Origin: Linanthus parryae
Taxonomy: Eukaryota; Streptophyta; Magnoliopsida; Ericales; Polemoniaceae
Length of the DNA: 64,000 bases
Assembly (NCBI GenBank): GCA_023055425.1
Contig: JALGPY010000001.1
Coordinates: forward strand, 32,787,001 to 32,851,000
Direction of reading: 5' to 3'
The notes under the pieces were generated by a model, which was not told the DNA's origin, did no database searches, and saw nothing but the letters and a program-made list of their open reading frames with translations. This document shows, in pieces, positions 35,700 through 45,270 of this stretch; position 1 is the stretch's first letter, and each line of letters starts with the position of its first letter. The position numbers were made by a program, and so were the translations under genes.

Positions 35700-35895
35700 G
35701 AGAATATGAAATTTATATTTTACAAAATTTACAATTAAACTCCCCTTAATTTTGAAAAATTACATTTTCATGCTCACTTCTCAGGATATCTCAATTCTAC
35801 CAGAGATCAACTCGTTCTGAGTTTGTGAACATTACACAATGGCCAAAAATTTTAGAAATTGCTAATTAACCCCCTAGAAATTTCAGGGTGTTACA
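32553..35895 (-). repeat. LARD LTR 3 (right)
   Basis: 3343 bp, TG...CA, followed by the right copy of the tttgt duplication. It carries private changes (gtacgaaagg, cttaataacc, ttataccccgg, gaaaaacaac, gggttcag, ctatatgg, aactcgttc) beside those it shares with the left part of LTR 2. G12-T40 tract at about 35640-35698. Confidence 0.93.
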
Positions 35896-35900
35896 TTTGT

Positions 35901-35957
35901 TGTGAATGTTTAATTTTTGTTGTTTGTTTACGGCCTGCGAGCTGATCAATTTGATGT
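35901..35957 (+). other. Remnant between LARD and G2
   Basis: 57 bp between the LARD duplication and the first base of the G2 LTR, probably continuing the copia leader of 21514-22103. The last five bases, gatgt (35953-35957), should be one copy of the G2 target duplication; the other copy is outside the window. Confidence 0.5.
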
Positions 35958-36229
35958 TGTAGATAGTGCTTTCCAGACAGATAGATGTTGGCCACGTGGC
36001 GATCATCCAGCACACCTAGCTGTGCTCCACACGCACTGGATCACCACCCGCGCTGATCCACATGGGGGCTGCGAGACAGGGCCCTCGCATACCACCACAC
36101 GGGAGTTGTAGGGACTTAGTGGTTTGGAGGCTAGAGTAAGTCCTGTCGCGCGCGAGCGACAACCAAGCCCGCGCGCGACCTTTAGTAACTACTTTGAGAT
36201 ATTTATGGCACGAGCCCCATAAACCCGGT
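35958..36229 (+). repeat. G2 gypsy 5' LTR, left part
   Basis: Starts TGTAGATAGTGCTTTCC and runs to CCGGT, where G1 is inserted. The LTR resumes at 51325-51652, giving a total of about 600 bp. It is the reverse complement of the start of the G1 LTR (36584-36856) at roughly 85-90 percent identity by eye, so the same family lies here in opposite orientation. Confidence 0.9.
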
Positions 36230-36856
36230 TGTGCACAAGAGATTCCGGCGGGGAGACCTCCGCGTACACCGTATGTAGAGGATCAGAGATAGCACAGGAA
36301 GATTTGGGTTGTGTGTAGGGAGAGAGTAAGGCAGTAGTAATGTCTGAGAGGGAGACAGAGGTTTGGCAGAGCTTCCGCGTATGGCCAGTGTGTTCTCCTT
36401 TGTATGGAAAGGTTAACGTCCTATATATAGCAGGGAACGTGACCGTTGTAGTGTGGTTAATGTGCCCATTAATGGCGGCTTAATTAGCTTAACCACAACG
36501 GCACGTTCGTCCTCATATATAGGGACCGTTACAGCACGTTTTGCGCGAATACCGGAACCGTTACGAGGTTGACCGGGTTTGACCGGATTGACCGGGTTTA
36601 TGGAGCTCGTGCCATAAATCTCTCAAAGCAGTTACTAAAGGTCGCGCGCGGGCTTGGCTCGCACGCGACAGGGCTTACTCTAGCCTCCAAACCACTAAGT
36701 CCCTACAAGTCCCGTGCAGTGGTATGCGAGGGCTCTGTCTCGCAGCCCCCACATGGATCAGCTCGGCTGGTGATCCAGTGTGTGTGGAGCACAATATGGT
36801 GTGCTGGATGGTTGCCACGTGGCCAAGATCTGTCAGCTCAGAAAGCACTATCTACA
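36230..36856 (-). repeat. G1 3' LTR
   Basis: 627 bp, TGTGCACAAG...CTATCTACA on the plus strand. It contains TATA-like ctatatatag (36421-36430, the same on both strands in its core) and three W-box-like ttgacc motifs at 36569, 36579 and 36588. Compared with 50693-51319 I count about ten substitutions and no indel. Confidence 0.93.
36569..36593. promoter_or_regulatory. Triple W-box-like motif in the G1 LTR
   Basis: Three copies of ttgacc spaced 9-10 bases apart (36569-36574, 36579-36584, 36588-36593). TTGACC/T is the core WRKY-factor site, which makes stress- or defence-responsive LTR activity possible. In the other LTR (51030-51057) the first copy is mutated to ttaacc. Confidence 0.5.
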
Positions 36857-36870
36857 TTAGCCCCCTTTCT
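36857..36870 (-). promoter_or_regulatory. Polypurine tract of G1
   Basis: Minus strand AGAAAGGGGGCTAA directly before the 3' LTR. Confidence 0.8.
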
Positions 36871-37031
36871 GCGCGTGAAGACTCATAGCTGTATAGACTT
36901 CCATGCGCGGAAACCAACATACGCGTCGCCGCCACGCACCAATTCAAATACGGGTAAGTTCAGCCCCCGTGCGTGCCATTATGACCTAAAACCCCTAGAG
37001 TCGTGCCGTCTGGCCTTTAGGGTTTTAGGCG

Positions 37032-37039
37032 TGACGTCA
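37032..37039. promoter_or_regulatory. TGACGTCA palindrome upstream of the accessory gene
   Basis: A perfect TGACGTCA, the core site of plant bZIP/TGA factors, 560 bases upstream of the accessory ATG on its strand. A TATA-like gataaata follows at 37119-37126. Together they are candidate promoter elements for the antisense gene; no transcript evidence is available. Confidence 0.45.
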
Positions 37040-37591
37040 GCTTGTCCTGTGATTGCGCGATTCGACGGTGACGGTTGCGATTCGACTACTGAAAGGACGC
37101 AACCCTTCATTGTTTTTGGATAAATACTTTGTATCCTCCATTGTTGCAAGACATCACTTCTTTCTCTCAAAGTGAATGATACCCGGAAGTCTTCGAGAGC
37201 AGATTCAGATAATTAATCATCAGTTCAGAACTGCAAATCGTCTTCTTCAACTGTGTGTATCCAAGCAGGCTTCGCATAAACAAGGTTGGCCTTGTTCAAT
37301 TTCGATTTAAAATACCAGTGTATGCTTTGAACTATGCTGGATCTGCAAACCCATGACATATTCTCTATTGAAACTTGTGAAGAAGCTTTGATCTTTGAAA
37401 CCCACTTTTGCTTTAATCCTTCGATGATAAGGATCTTGGATAGGGTTTTGAAATCACTGATAATGCAACCCTCTAATTTCTGAAATTGATACCAGAAATT
37501 GTTCATCTTTCTTTCCATAGATCTTGAATCTCGAAATTCAAACTGAAGTGTGGCATATTTCTCCCCCTTTTTTTCTTGCTCTTCCGCAGGA

Positions 37592-40500
37592 ATGGCTAAG
37601 ACAAAAGGAACCAAACCCACCAAGGAGGACGAAGAGATACCTGATCTTCCGCAAGCTTTGTGGCGAAAAGCCCCCTATCTGGGTGGCAAAGATTTCTACC
37701 ACGCAAGGGTTAAGGCGAAGAAATTGCCTGCTTCTGTCCCCAATGAGGGATTGCTAACACTGACTCCCCCAGTTAACTCAGCTTTGCTCCAGTTGATTGG
37801 CTCCGAGGACGTGGTTCGATTGGGAATCGAAAATGGGTACTTCCCCTATGCTGCGATTTCCACCCAAGCTTTTGTCCAGAAATTGGACTACATGGATGAG
37901 TGGATTGACCACGTGTTGACCGATCATGCTGCGACTCTCAATGAAGCCGGCGTATACTTCGCTGTTCGTGCTATGAAGGGTGCTGCCGTGAAGCTGGACC
38001 AGTCCATGCTTCTAAACCTTCTTTCCCGCTACTCGCCTGCGACTCACACTTTTCACTTTGCTGAGTTCGAGGCCGCCCCCACACTCGAGGACGTGCACAT
38101 GCTGTACGATTTGTCTCCCATGGGTGAAGCGGACCCTTTGAGTCCTTTGAGGACGGCTGCAGAGATCGCTTTGTACACGCAGATGGAGGAATGCCTATCA
38201 GAGGTGAAAAAAATCTCCACCCGGTGGACTACTACCAAAGCCCTTCCGAACTGGCAGTTGGTTGATACGTCTGCGAAGAATACATGGAACAAATGGTTGC
38301 AGTACTTCTTTCGTGACTACGCGAACAGCAGCATCACCAAGAAGCTTCTGAGTGAGAACCCAGAGGCCAAGAATTATGTGGAGGGTAAAGGCTATCATTT
38401 GACCCTTTGTGCTTTCCTCTGTGCATGGTTGTCGAGGTACTTAATCGATGGTCACCCACATGATGGGGTCTTCTATCACGTTCTGCCGCTTGCTGTGAAG
38501 CTCGCCCTTGGCCAGAGAGTCGCACTCGGACCCTTGGTCTTGGGCACGCTGTACTATAGACTGGATCAGCTGGTTGCGGCCATGAAGGAGTCGCGTGGCC
38601 GCCTCGATATACTGACTTTCGTCAACATTTCCTTCTTGACGATGTGGGTCTTCGAGCGGTGGCCGTCCTATGCCCCAACTGCTCTTAAGCCCAACAAGTG
38701 GTGTCCCCCAGGCGAGACGGAGGAGCGTAACAGTGGCAGAGCTGCGAGGCGGTTTGGAGCGAACAATACCAAGTGCATTTGGAGCCTGATATGCGACAAG
38801 CGGCAAGAGTTCACTGCCAGGCCCTATGCCACGCGCATTGAGAACGTGCGGTGGTTTCCAAAGCTGTACCCTTATAAGGGCGTCGTCTTCTCAGAAGAGC
38901 TCCTCTTCGAAGAGGGATCGTATTTCCATGAGCGCTATCGCGAGTTCTTTTGCTGGTGTCTGCGAGGTTCCCTTCCTGCCCTCGCAGAGCATATTCGTGA
39001 GCTCGCGCCAAGGTACGAGAGGATTACCGTGGATGTTGACCCCACTCGAGTTTCTCCCCAGTTCGGCTTTGATGCAGTGGCACCATCAATCTGGCCCCAG
39101 TCCATTATCAGAGGTTGCTATAAGCGCTTGCTAATAAAGGAGTGCAAGACAGTTTTCATGAACAATCTTCCCTTTGAGCAGCCTGCGGGTAACCGCGAGG
39201 GCGGTTGTTCCCAGAATTGGCTCGCATACTGGATCGCCCAACAAACGAGGATTGAGACACAGTCGGCCGCCCAGCCGAGTAGAGCTCCCTTGATCAAAAG
39301 AAACTCTTTTCCGTTTCGCCCCAATTGCAGTCTGAGCGAGTCTGAATATGGTTGCTACTCATTGTTGGATCATGAGAACCATTTGTGCCCTGACGTCATT
39401 CTGAAGGAAAAGATCGCCGCAGTTAAGAAAGGCGACTCGCATGTCAGCAGATATAGCGAGACATTTGCTAAGGTAAGCAACTTTTTTTTTCCGCGTGCGT
39501 TAAGCCTCTTGATTTCCACATGTTGATGCCTTTATTCTATACTGTTTGCTGTAGTGCCATGTGCGGAGGTTCGCATCTGGTGATCGTTCCAAATCGCTGG
39601 TTAACACCATTGTTGCCACAAGAAGACAAGGACATTCGTTCCTGCTAGCATCGAGGATGGACCCCGAGGTCGAAACTAGGATTCGCGCAGTCATGAATGC
39701 TTTTGCTGACTCGCTGATAGATAATGTTCCGGTCTCGTCTCCACCCAGAGATAATCCGTCTCCCCCAGTGACAGCCGCGCCGAGAGCGAAGAGACCCAGG
39801 CAAAAGGGAATTACAATTTCTTCCCCTAGGAGTGCTCCAACTTCTCCTCCAGCGAGGTCCCTTTCTGTCAAGGACAAAGGCAAAGGTCGCATGCCCAGTA
39901 GAGCGCGGAAGGAGCTCGCAGTTGAGACCTTTGTTCCATTCAACCAGGAGGAAGAAGAGGAGAGGCAGGAGCCCAGAGAAGGTGATGAAGAAGAAGAAAG
40001 AACAAATGTGATACATGAGGAAGAATCAGGAGGTACCTCCATCGCGTTTCCCTTCTCATTATCGTAATTCTTTTGCAACTCTTTCTTAAACCAATCGTTT
40101 CTTCGCAGATGATGATGATGATGAGACCATCGGTGGCCTTTTGGCCAAGAGACAAAAGAGGAATGCTCATTCTGGCATTCCAGACGAACCCATAAGCGAG
40201 GACGTTCTTGCCGAGTCCAGGAAGACAGCCGCGGAAGCTGCTGAGAGAAGAAGGCAGCGCGAGCTTGTGAGACAGCGGAGCCTCGAAGAGCAACATGTTG
40301 ACGACTTAGTGCGTCCCAATGGCGAGGAAGATATGCTTCCCGAAGAGGTAGCTCCTCAGGCTGAGGAGGAGGATGTGGCTCCAGAAGAGGATGCAGCAGC
40401 TTTGGAGCAAGCCCAAACAGATTTTGAAGAAATCGCAGGCGGCAATAAAGGTGAGATTTTCAATCTCGCAGTAACTTATAGAGATGTTGTAGTGGGTGCA

Positions 40501-41877
40501 TTAAAGCATGGTGTGTCAAAAGCTGACATTCGCCGTTGGCTAGTAGGCAAGTGCGGAGAACCTTCAGGTAATCATTTGAACGATATGCATGGACTAGACC
40601 TTAGCAACTTGGAACAGAATCATGACTGGTTTCTTCGCGTCCCAGGTCACGCTCATTTTAAGGACCTGCTTAATGAGGACACACTAATAGGGCATGGTTC
40701 CAAGTATTTAGTGTATGACGAAGATACTTCAATCCCACCTTCGCGTGGAGGTGCTTGCTCTTGGCTTTAGCAGAGATAGTAAAATAACGTACAATACGAG
40801 TTACCTCATACTATCGCATTTTGTATCGCAGGCAATGCTGAGGAACCTGTGATGGAGCAAAGAAGTCAGCCTTCTGCGTCCTATGTTCCGATTCCGAGTT
40901 CCCATACCGAGAAGTCCGTCGCAGCTGCTGAACATGCAGGAGACCCTCTTGAGGACATCATCGAACTTTCTAATGACGCCGAGGCTGATGCTGTGCTAAT
41001 GGAGGAAGACGCCCATGCTGGCGCTGAGGAAGTAAGGACAGGTACTGTTGATGCATCCGCATCTGAGAGTGTCCCTCGCCAAGCAACTTCGGCTGTTCCT
41101 ACGCCTCCAGCGATGTCTGAATCGGCGGCAGCTCTTCCTGCGTGGAGCTTTTGGGGCTCGCAGGTCGGGAATGCGGTCGCAGCTGGTGCAGCTTATACTC
41201 TTCCTCCCAACTACGAGGGGTTAGAGCTCGCGGCTGACAGGAGAGCTATGGAGCGAGGACGGTCTTCGACCACTCCGGCTATGGGCATTCCTTCTCTTCG
41301 TGAGATCCTTGAAGGAACTGGTAAGTAGAGATTTGCTGTTTGCATCTCGCATTGTTCATTTGCGAGTTTGGTAGCATAACTTATCTTTGACATTGCTTTA
41401 GGTTTGAAGCAAACTGATGTGGACTGGCTAGTTCGGATGCGCCTCACCTACCCCTAATCATTTGAAAGATCTCTGAAGATAGGGCCCTTCGACAGGAGGC
41501 TGTTTCTCACCGAAGCCATTTGGATTTTGGAGTAGTTGTCTGCGGCCACGCCTGCGACCATTTCTGTCCAGAGTGTCGAATTGCTTTTTGGCATGTGCCA
41601 AAATCTTCTTGCCAAAGTCCAAGGCAGATTGGGTTTCAGATTTCTTATGAAAAGAGTTACCCTGATTCGCGCAGCCGTAACTTTGAAACTCGGCCACCAA
41701 AACCTCGCAGCTGAGAAGCAGAAGGTGGAGCAGCAGAAGCAAAATGCTGAAGAGGCTACGAAGCTCTATCATGAGATGAATGCCAAGTGCGAGCAATTAA
41801 AGCAATAAGTGGAGCAGGTAGAGAAACTGAGCCATCAGTTCGCCCCTAGTGACTCCATGATCAAGAATTTGCTCTGA
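37592..41877 (+). CDS. Antisense accessory gene of G1: plant mobile domain-like protein, six exons
   Basis: Opposite strand to gag-pol, between the repeats and the 3' LTR. Predicted exons: 37592-39472, 39555-40032, 40109-40567, 40646-40750, 40832-41320 and 41402 onward. All introns are GT-AG, 76-82 nt. Exon 1 (627 codons) resembles the aminotransferase-like plant mobile domain: HTFHFAEFEAAPTLEDV, LCAFLCAWLSRYLIDG, FVNISFLTMWVFERWPSY and VRWFPKLYP. Exons 2-5 are acidic and basic low-complexity regions (KRPRQKG, EEEEERQ). The last exon has W-L-V-R-M-R followed by a coiled coil (KQKVEQQKQNAEEATKLYHEM). In-frame stops at 41455, 41533 and 41806 truncate the product at about 1155 residues, but G2 is open at the first and third of these. 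The start follows a polypyrimidine-CAG, so a 5' UTR intron is possible. Function unknown; host PMD proteins (MAIN/MAIL1) act in the nucleus in gene expression and TE silencing. Confidence 0.8.
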
Positions 41878-42290
41878 CTTTTTGAATTTGAAAAGTAGCA
41901 AGGAAATAGCAGGAACATTAATGTAATGCTGAAACATTAATGTAATGTTGCTAGGGTTTCTCCCCCCCTTTTTTTAACAAAAGAATCGACATGCCCGTTT
42001 TGCCCCTTTCCGGGATTTGATAGGATATCTCTGTGCATATCCAATTATGACATCAGCAATTGATACTCTGCTTGATTTTCGCGCTAATTTCTCGCAAGGT
42101 AAGCACGCTTTCCTTGGGAAGTCCATCCGAATCATGACCATCCGTCATTAATTAGGATACGCAACTGAATCGTCGTAGCCTTTAGTAGGGTAATTGATCG
42201 TTACCGCTTTTCAAGGCGTAAGTGATTGACCTTACCCTCTTTTCAAATTCTGCTGACTCATCTTGGCAACTGAAGAGTCCCCACAAGGTC
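41878..42290. other. Spacer between the two antisense units of G1
   Basis: No coding signal. It contains aattaatgtaatg-type A/T motifs (41920-41950) that could serve as a plant polyadenylation region for the accessory gene, and conserved stretches shared with G2 (59450-59700 inverted). Confidence 0.45.
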
Positions 42291-42298
42291 TATATAAA
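42291..42298 (+). promoter_or_regulatory. Conserved TATA box of the second antisense unit
   Basis: TATATAAA in ggtctatataaaccctg. The same box occurs on the corresponding strand of G2 (59338-59348, minus), followed in both copies by ttgggttcttcatcccaaaa about 20 bases on, which is the expected region of a transcription start. Confidence 0.6.
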
Positions 42299-42375
42299 CC
42301 CTGTCTTTGTCATTTGGGTTCTTCATCCCAAAAATGTGCTTTGCCGTGAGTCCTTACGACTGCTAGCTTCAACGC

Positions 42376-42681
42376 TTGTTTTTCGTTGATTCATGGCAAC
42401 TCCAAGTTGTGAATCCTGAGTTTGCGCTTTGTGCTATAGAAATAGTTTCCAAGATCCGCTTTATGAGGCTTTTTTCTCTTTATAACCATCGTAAAGAAGA
42501 TGGATATGATATCTCATGTATGTTCGAAGAATTTTCTTCGTGTATTATGTTTGCAGGTCATGTTTCCGGCCGCCTCCCGGTGAGGTGCAGCGCGGTAGTG
42601 ACCGTGCTACCGATTCGTAATGAACGGCGGAATTCTCCTCCAGCATCCCTGGAGGAGATTTTACTGCCCCCACGTTCGTGA
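42376..42681 (+). CDS. Second conserved antisense frame of G1, unknown
   Basis: A short frame of about 100 codons on the accessory-gene strand, downstream of the conserved TATA box. It aligns without gaps over about 88 residues with the G2 frame 58957-59337. Shared residues include PEF, CAIE, EDG/EDF, ISC, IMFAG, SG-LP-R, LP-RNE and LEE. A stop sits just upstream at the point where G2 has Trp. A TTTGCAG acceptor-like site within the frame (about 42546-42556) is also conserved. No known family. It may be a small protein, or exons of a longer or non-coding transcript. Confidence 0.35.
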   Translation: MFFVDSWQLQVVNPEFALCAIEIVSKIRFMRLFSLYNHRKEDGYDISCMFEEFSSCIMFAGHVSGRLPVRCSAVVTVLPIRNERRNSPPASLEEILLPPRS

Positions 42682-43322
42682 GCTCAGGGTGGCGAACCGT
42701 TGCGTTCATCCCCGTCTACAAGGAACCCTTGCCCTTCGGAGCTTCTGCTTGCCTGTTGAACGCCGGAACCGGTGGTTCCTCAAGCACATCTCATGGGATG
42801 TTGGTCAGACAAGGGTCTTGTCAAATACTGGGATCTTGAACGTATGGCTTCATGTGGCTCTTTAGAGCAAGACCCCACTTGCGATAGATGTTCGGCCGCA
42901 GATTTGTGCATCGCATAGCCGGTGTTAGGACCGTTGGGTTCATCCCTTTTCAGTCAGGATTCCCGTGGTGTGTCACTGCTGGCTTGTCAGTTACTTTTCG
43001 AATGTATTATAAGCCATGTTGGCTGCGTAGTTAGATTTGAGCTTTCTCGCTTGTAAGCTGCTATCTAGACAGATAAATTGTAAGTCTTTTTTACTCATAA
43101 TGATAAATAGCTTTTGTATTAGCTGCTGTGTCATTACAACAAAATACAATTTCGCATGCGTGTTGGTATATTTCGCCTTGTGTAATGCTATATACATACT
43201 TCGCATTTGCTATCTGCCGCAAAAATTCGCAGATATCTTATTAGATCGTTCGAGATCGTATTTGCGCAGTTGTGCCATCTTGGCAGATGGGCTTGTGGTT
43301 TGCTTTCAGATTCAAATGTAAG
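42682..43322. other. G1 3' region, no gene seen
   Basis: Non-coding stretch between the second antisense unit and the tandem repeats. Frames are short and not shared with G2 as far as I can see. Confidence 0.4.
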
Positions 43323-44100
43323 TGCTATCACATCAGATAGACCCTTGCAGATCACTTAAGATCATTTTGCATAATGTTGCTATCACAATAGATAGGCTGA
43401 AGGACGAATTTTAGATCCCATTCGTATGACGCTGCTATGATGGCAGATAGACTTAGAAGATCGTTTTACGATCATGTTACGCATATATTGCTAGCGTGGC
43501 AGATAGGTTTTGGAAGATCAATTAAGCTCGCTTTTCGCATGAGTTGCTATCGTAGCAGATAGGCTTTAGAAGATCAATTAAGATCGTTTTTTCGCATGAG
43601 TTGCTATCATGGCAGATAGGCTTTAGAAGATCAATCAAGGTCATTTTGCGTAGGCTGCTATCGCGGCAGATAGGCTTTAGAAGATCAATAAGATGGCATC
43701 TGCATATGCTGCTATCGTGGCAGATAGGTTTAGAAGATCAATTAAGATCGTGGCTGCTATCGTGGCAGATAGGCTTAGAAGATCAATTAAGATCGCAGTT
43801 GGCATAGGCTGCTATCGTGGCAGATAGGCTTTAAAAGACCGCATTTTGCATAGATTGCTATCGTAGTAGATAGACTTAGAAGATCAATCAAGATCGTATT
43901 TCGCATAGATTGCTATCGTAACAGATAGGCTTAGAAGATCAGTTAAGATCGCATTTCGCAATGGGTGCTATCGTAGCAGATAGGCTTCGAAGATCAATCA
44001 AGATCGTATTTCGCGTAGATTGCTATCGTAACAGATAGGCTTAGAAGATCAGTTAAGATCGCATTTCGCACAGATTGCTGTTGTGGCGGATAGCCCATTG
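43323..44100. repeat. Tandem repeat block of G1 with hairpin core
   Basis: About 15 units, mean spacing about 54 bp (range roughly 42-62). Each has a core of the form gctatcgtggcagatagg, in which ctatc and gatag form a small hairpin, and a variable arm such as ttagaagatcaattaagatcg plus a cgcat... segment. G2 has the same core in about six units at 58236-58520. Hypervariable tandem repeats in the 3' untranslated region are known in Tat-lineage elements. Confidence 0.85.
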
Positions 44101-44154
44101 TTAACAGTAATAACAAACTAAATGAAGCAAAATTAACAGCCAGAAATATGAAGT

Positions 44155-44240
44155 TCTCATTTGGGAAAATTCTCTTATTATAATGCTCTCATATGGGAGA
44201 GATGAGATTACAATTCTCTCATATGGGAGAGGAGATTGTG
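44155..44240. repeat. Palindromic ctctcatatgggagag motifs after pol
   Basis: Near-palindromes ctctcatatgggagag occur twice, plus a weaker third copy (ctcatttgggaaaa), 60-150 bases downstream of the pol stop. G2 keeps cccatatgagg / ctctcatatgaggg / ctcccatctgag at 58105-58180 in the same place. They may mark the 3' end of the pol transcript or of the opposing transcript. Confidence 0.55.
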
Positions 44241-44301
44241 TAAATCATAGCCATACAAGACATTAAGCGACGTTATAATAAAACGCATGAAATGAGAGAA
44301 G

Positions 44302-45201
44302 TCAAGGATAGTACTTCTTAATCCAGCGCATGTTGACTGAACTCGGGGTAGAGGTTGTTCCGTGCAACCTTCGTATGCTGCAGTAGCCACTGTCAAATAC
44401 TTCTGTGACTTCGAAGGGTCCTTCCCAATTGGCTGCGAACTTTGGGTGAGCTGCTTCTCGCATGCAATGGTCAGATGCGCGCAGGACCAAGTCTCCAACT
44501 GCGAAATCTCTTCGCTGGACCGTCTTATTGTAAGCACGAGCGATCCTTTCTTGATATCGCTTGTTGGTCCTTTTGGCTTGTTCTCGCTTCTCCTCCAGCA
44601 AGACTAAGTCATGATCGCGTTGATTGTCGTATAGTGCGTGGAAGGCCAATCTCGCCGAATTGACTCTCACCTCCGCAGGTACCACGGCCTCGGCCCCATA
44701 GCATAGTAGGAATGGTGAGGCCCCCGTGGGTGTCCTTGGAGAAGTTCGGTAAGCCCACAGAGCTATGCTTAGAGAATCAGCCCACTTCTTGTGGTCATCT
44801 GCGACCATCTTGCTCAAAATCCTCAACAACGTTTTGTTGGTCGCTTCGGCTTGCCCATTCCCTTTCGGGTAGTAAGGGGTAGAACATATCTGCCTGATAT
44901 TGTACTCTGCTAACTTCGCAGCTACCTGGCGATTAACAAAAGGAGTACCATTATCTGAAAGAATGGTGTTTGGAATTCCGAACCTGCATATGATGTTTTC
45001 TTGGATGAAATTGACCACAGCTAGCGCATTTGCCGTCTTCAGTGGTATTGCCTCCACCCATTTGGTAAATAGCTCAGTTGCGGTGAGAATAAAATGATTC
45101 CCGTGCGATGTTGGTCGGATGGGACCAATGAAGTCTAGAGCCCATGTGTGAAATGGCCATGGCGTTCCAAATGCATGTAGATCCACAGCGGGAGCGTGCA
45201 C
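44302..45201 (-). pseudogene. G1 integrase core and C-terminus
   Basis: A 299-residue frame with the retroviral integrase core: Asp in WALDFIGP, Asp in LSDNGTPF and Glu in GNGQAEATNKT, then LPLW-like SIALWAYRTSPRTPTG and the C-terminal region (GDLVLRASD, NWEGPFEV, RWIKKYYP). It is in the same frame as upstream pol but separated by stops: TGA where G2 has a Gly codon (about 45209) and TAG at 45271. It follows RNase H, the gypsy order. Confidence 0.9.
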
Positions 45202-45270
45202 TAGGTTTCATTTGAATTGGCACTCCTGGCAGCGTCGTACCTTGGTGCGACAATCAGCCTCCATCGTGGG

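Larger units (their letters stand above)
22104..35895 (-). mobile_element. LARD-like non-autonomous LTR element, three-LTR tandem array
   Basis: Structure LTR (3339 bp) - internal (1878 bp) - LTR (3341 bp) - internal (1891 bp) - LTR (3343 bp). Each LTR starts TGTAACACCCCCATCC and ends CAGGGTGTTACA. One 5-bp duplication, tttgt, flanks the whole array (22099-22103 and 35896-35900), so it arrived as a single insertion and was duplicated in place. Primer site and polypurine tract orientation show it is on the minus strand. Neither internal region encodes gag or pol, so it depends on another element. Very high identity among the copies means it is young. Confidence 0.93.

Noticed and set aside
36569..37123. 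184-residue frame, repeated in part at 51002-51406
   Set aside because: Reads through the LTR of G1 on the antisense strand; present twice only because there are two LTRs.
37225..37623. 132-residue minus-strand frame near the G1 3' LTR
   Set aside because: Lies over the promoter and 5' region of the antisense accessory gene, no known domain, and cannot be checked in G2 because the window ends.
43323..44100. Regular palindromic repeats that look superficially like a CRISPR array
   Set aside because: The spacer parts are themselves related from unit to unit, the unit length varies, the same block occurs in a sibling retrotransposon, and this is plant DNA. It is a 3' untranslated tandem repeat.
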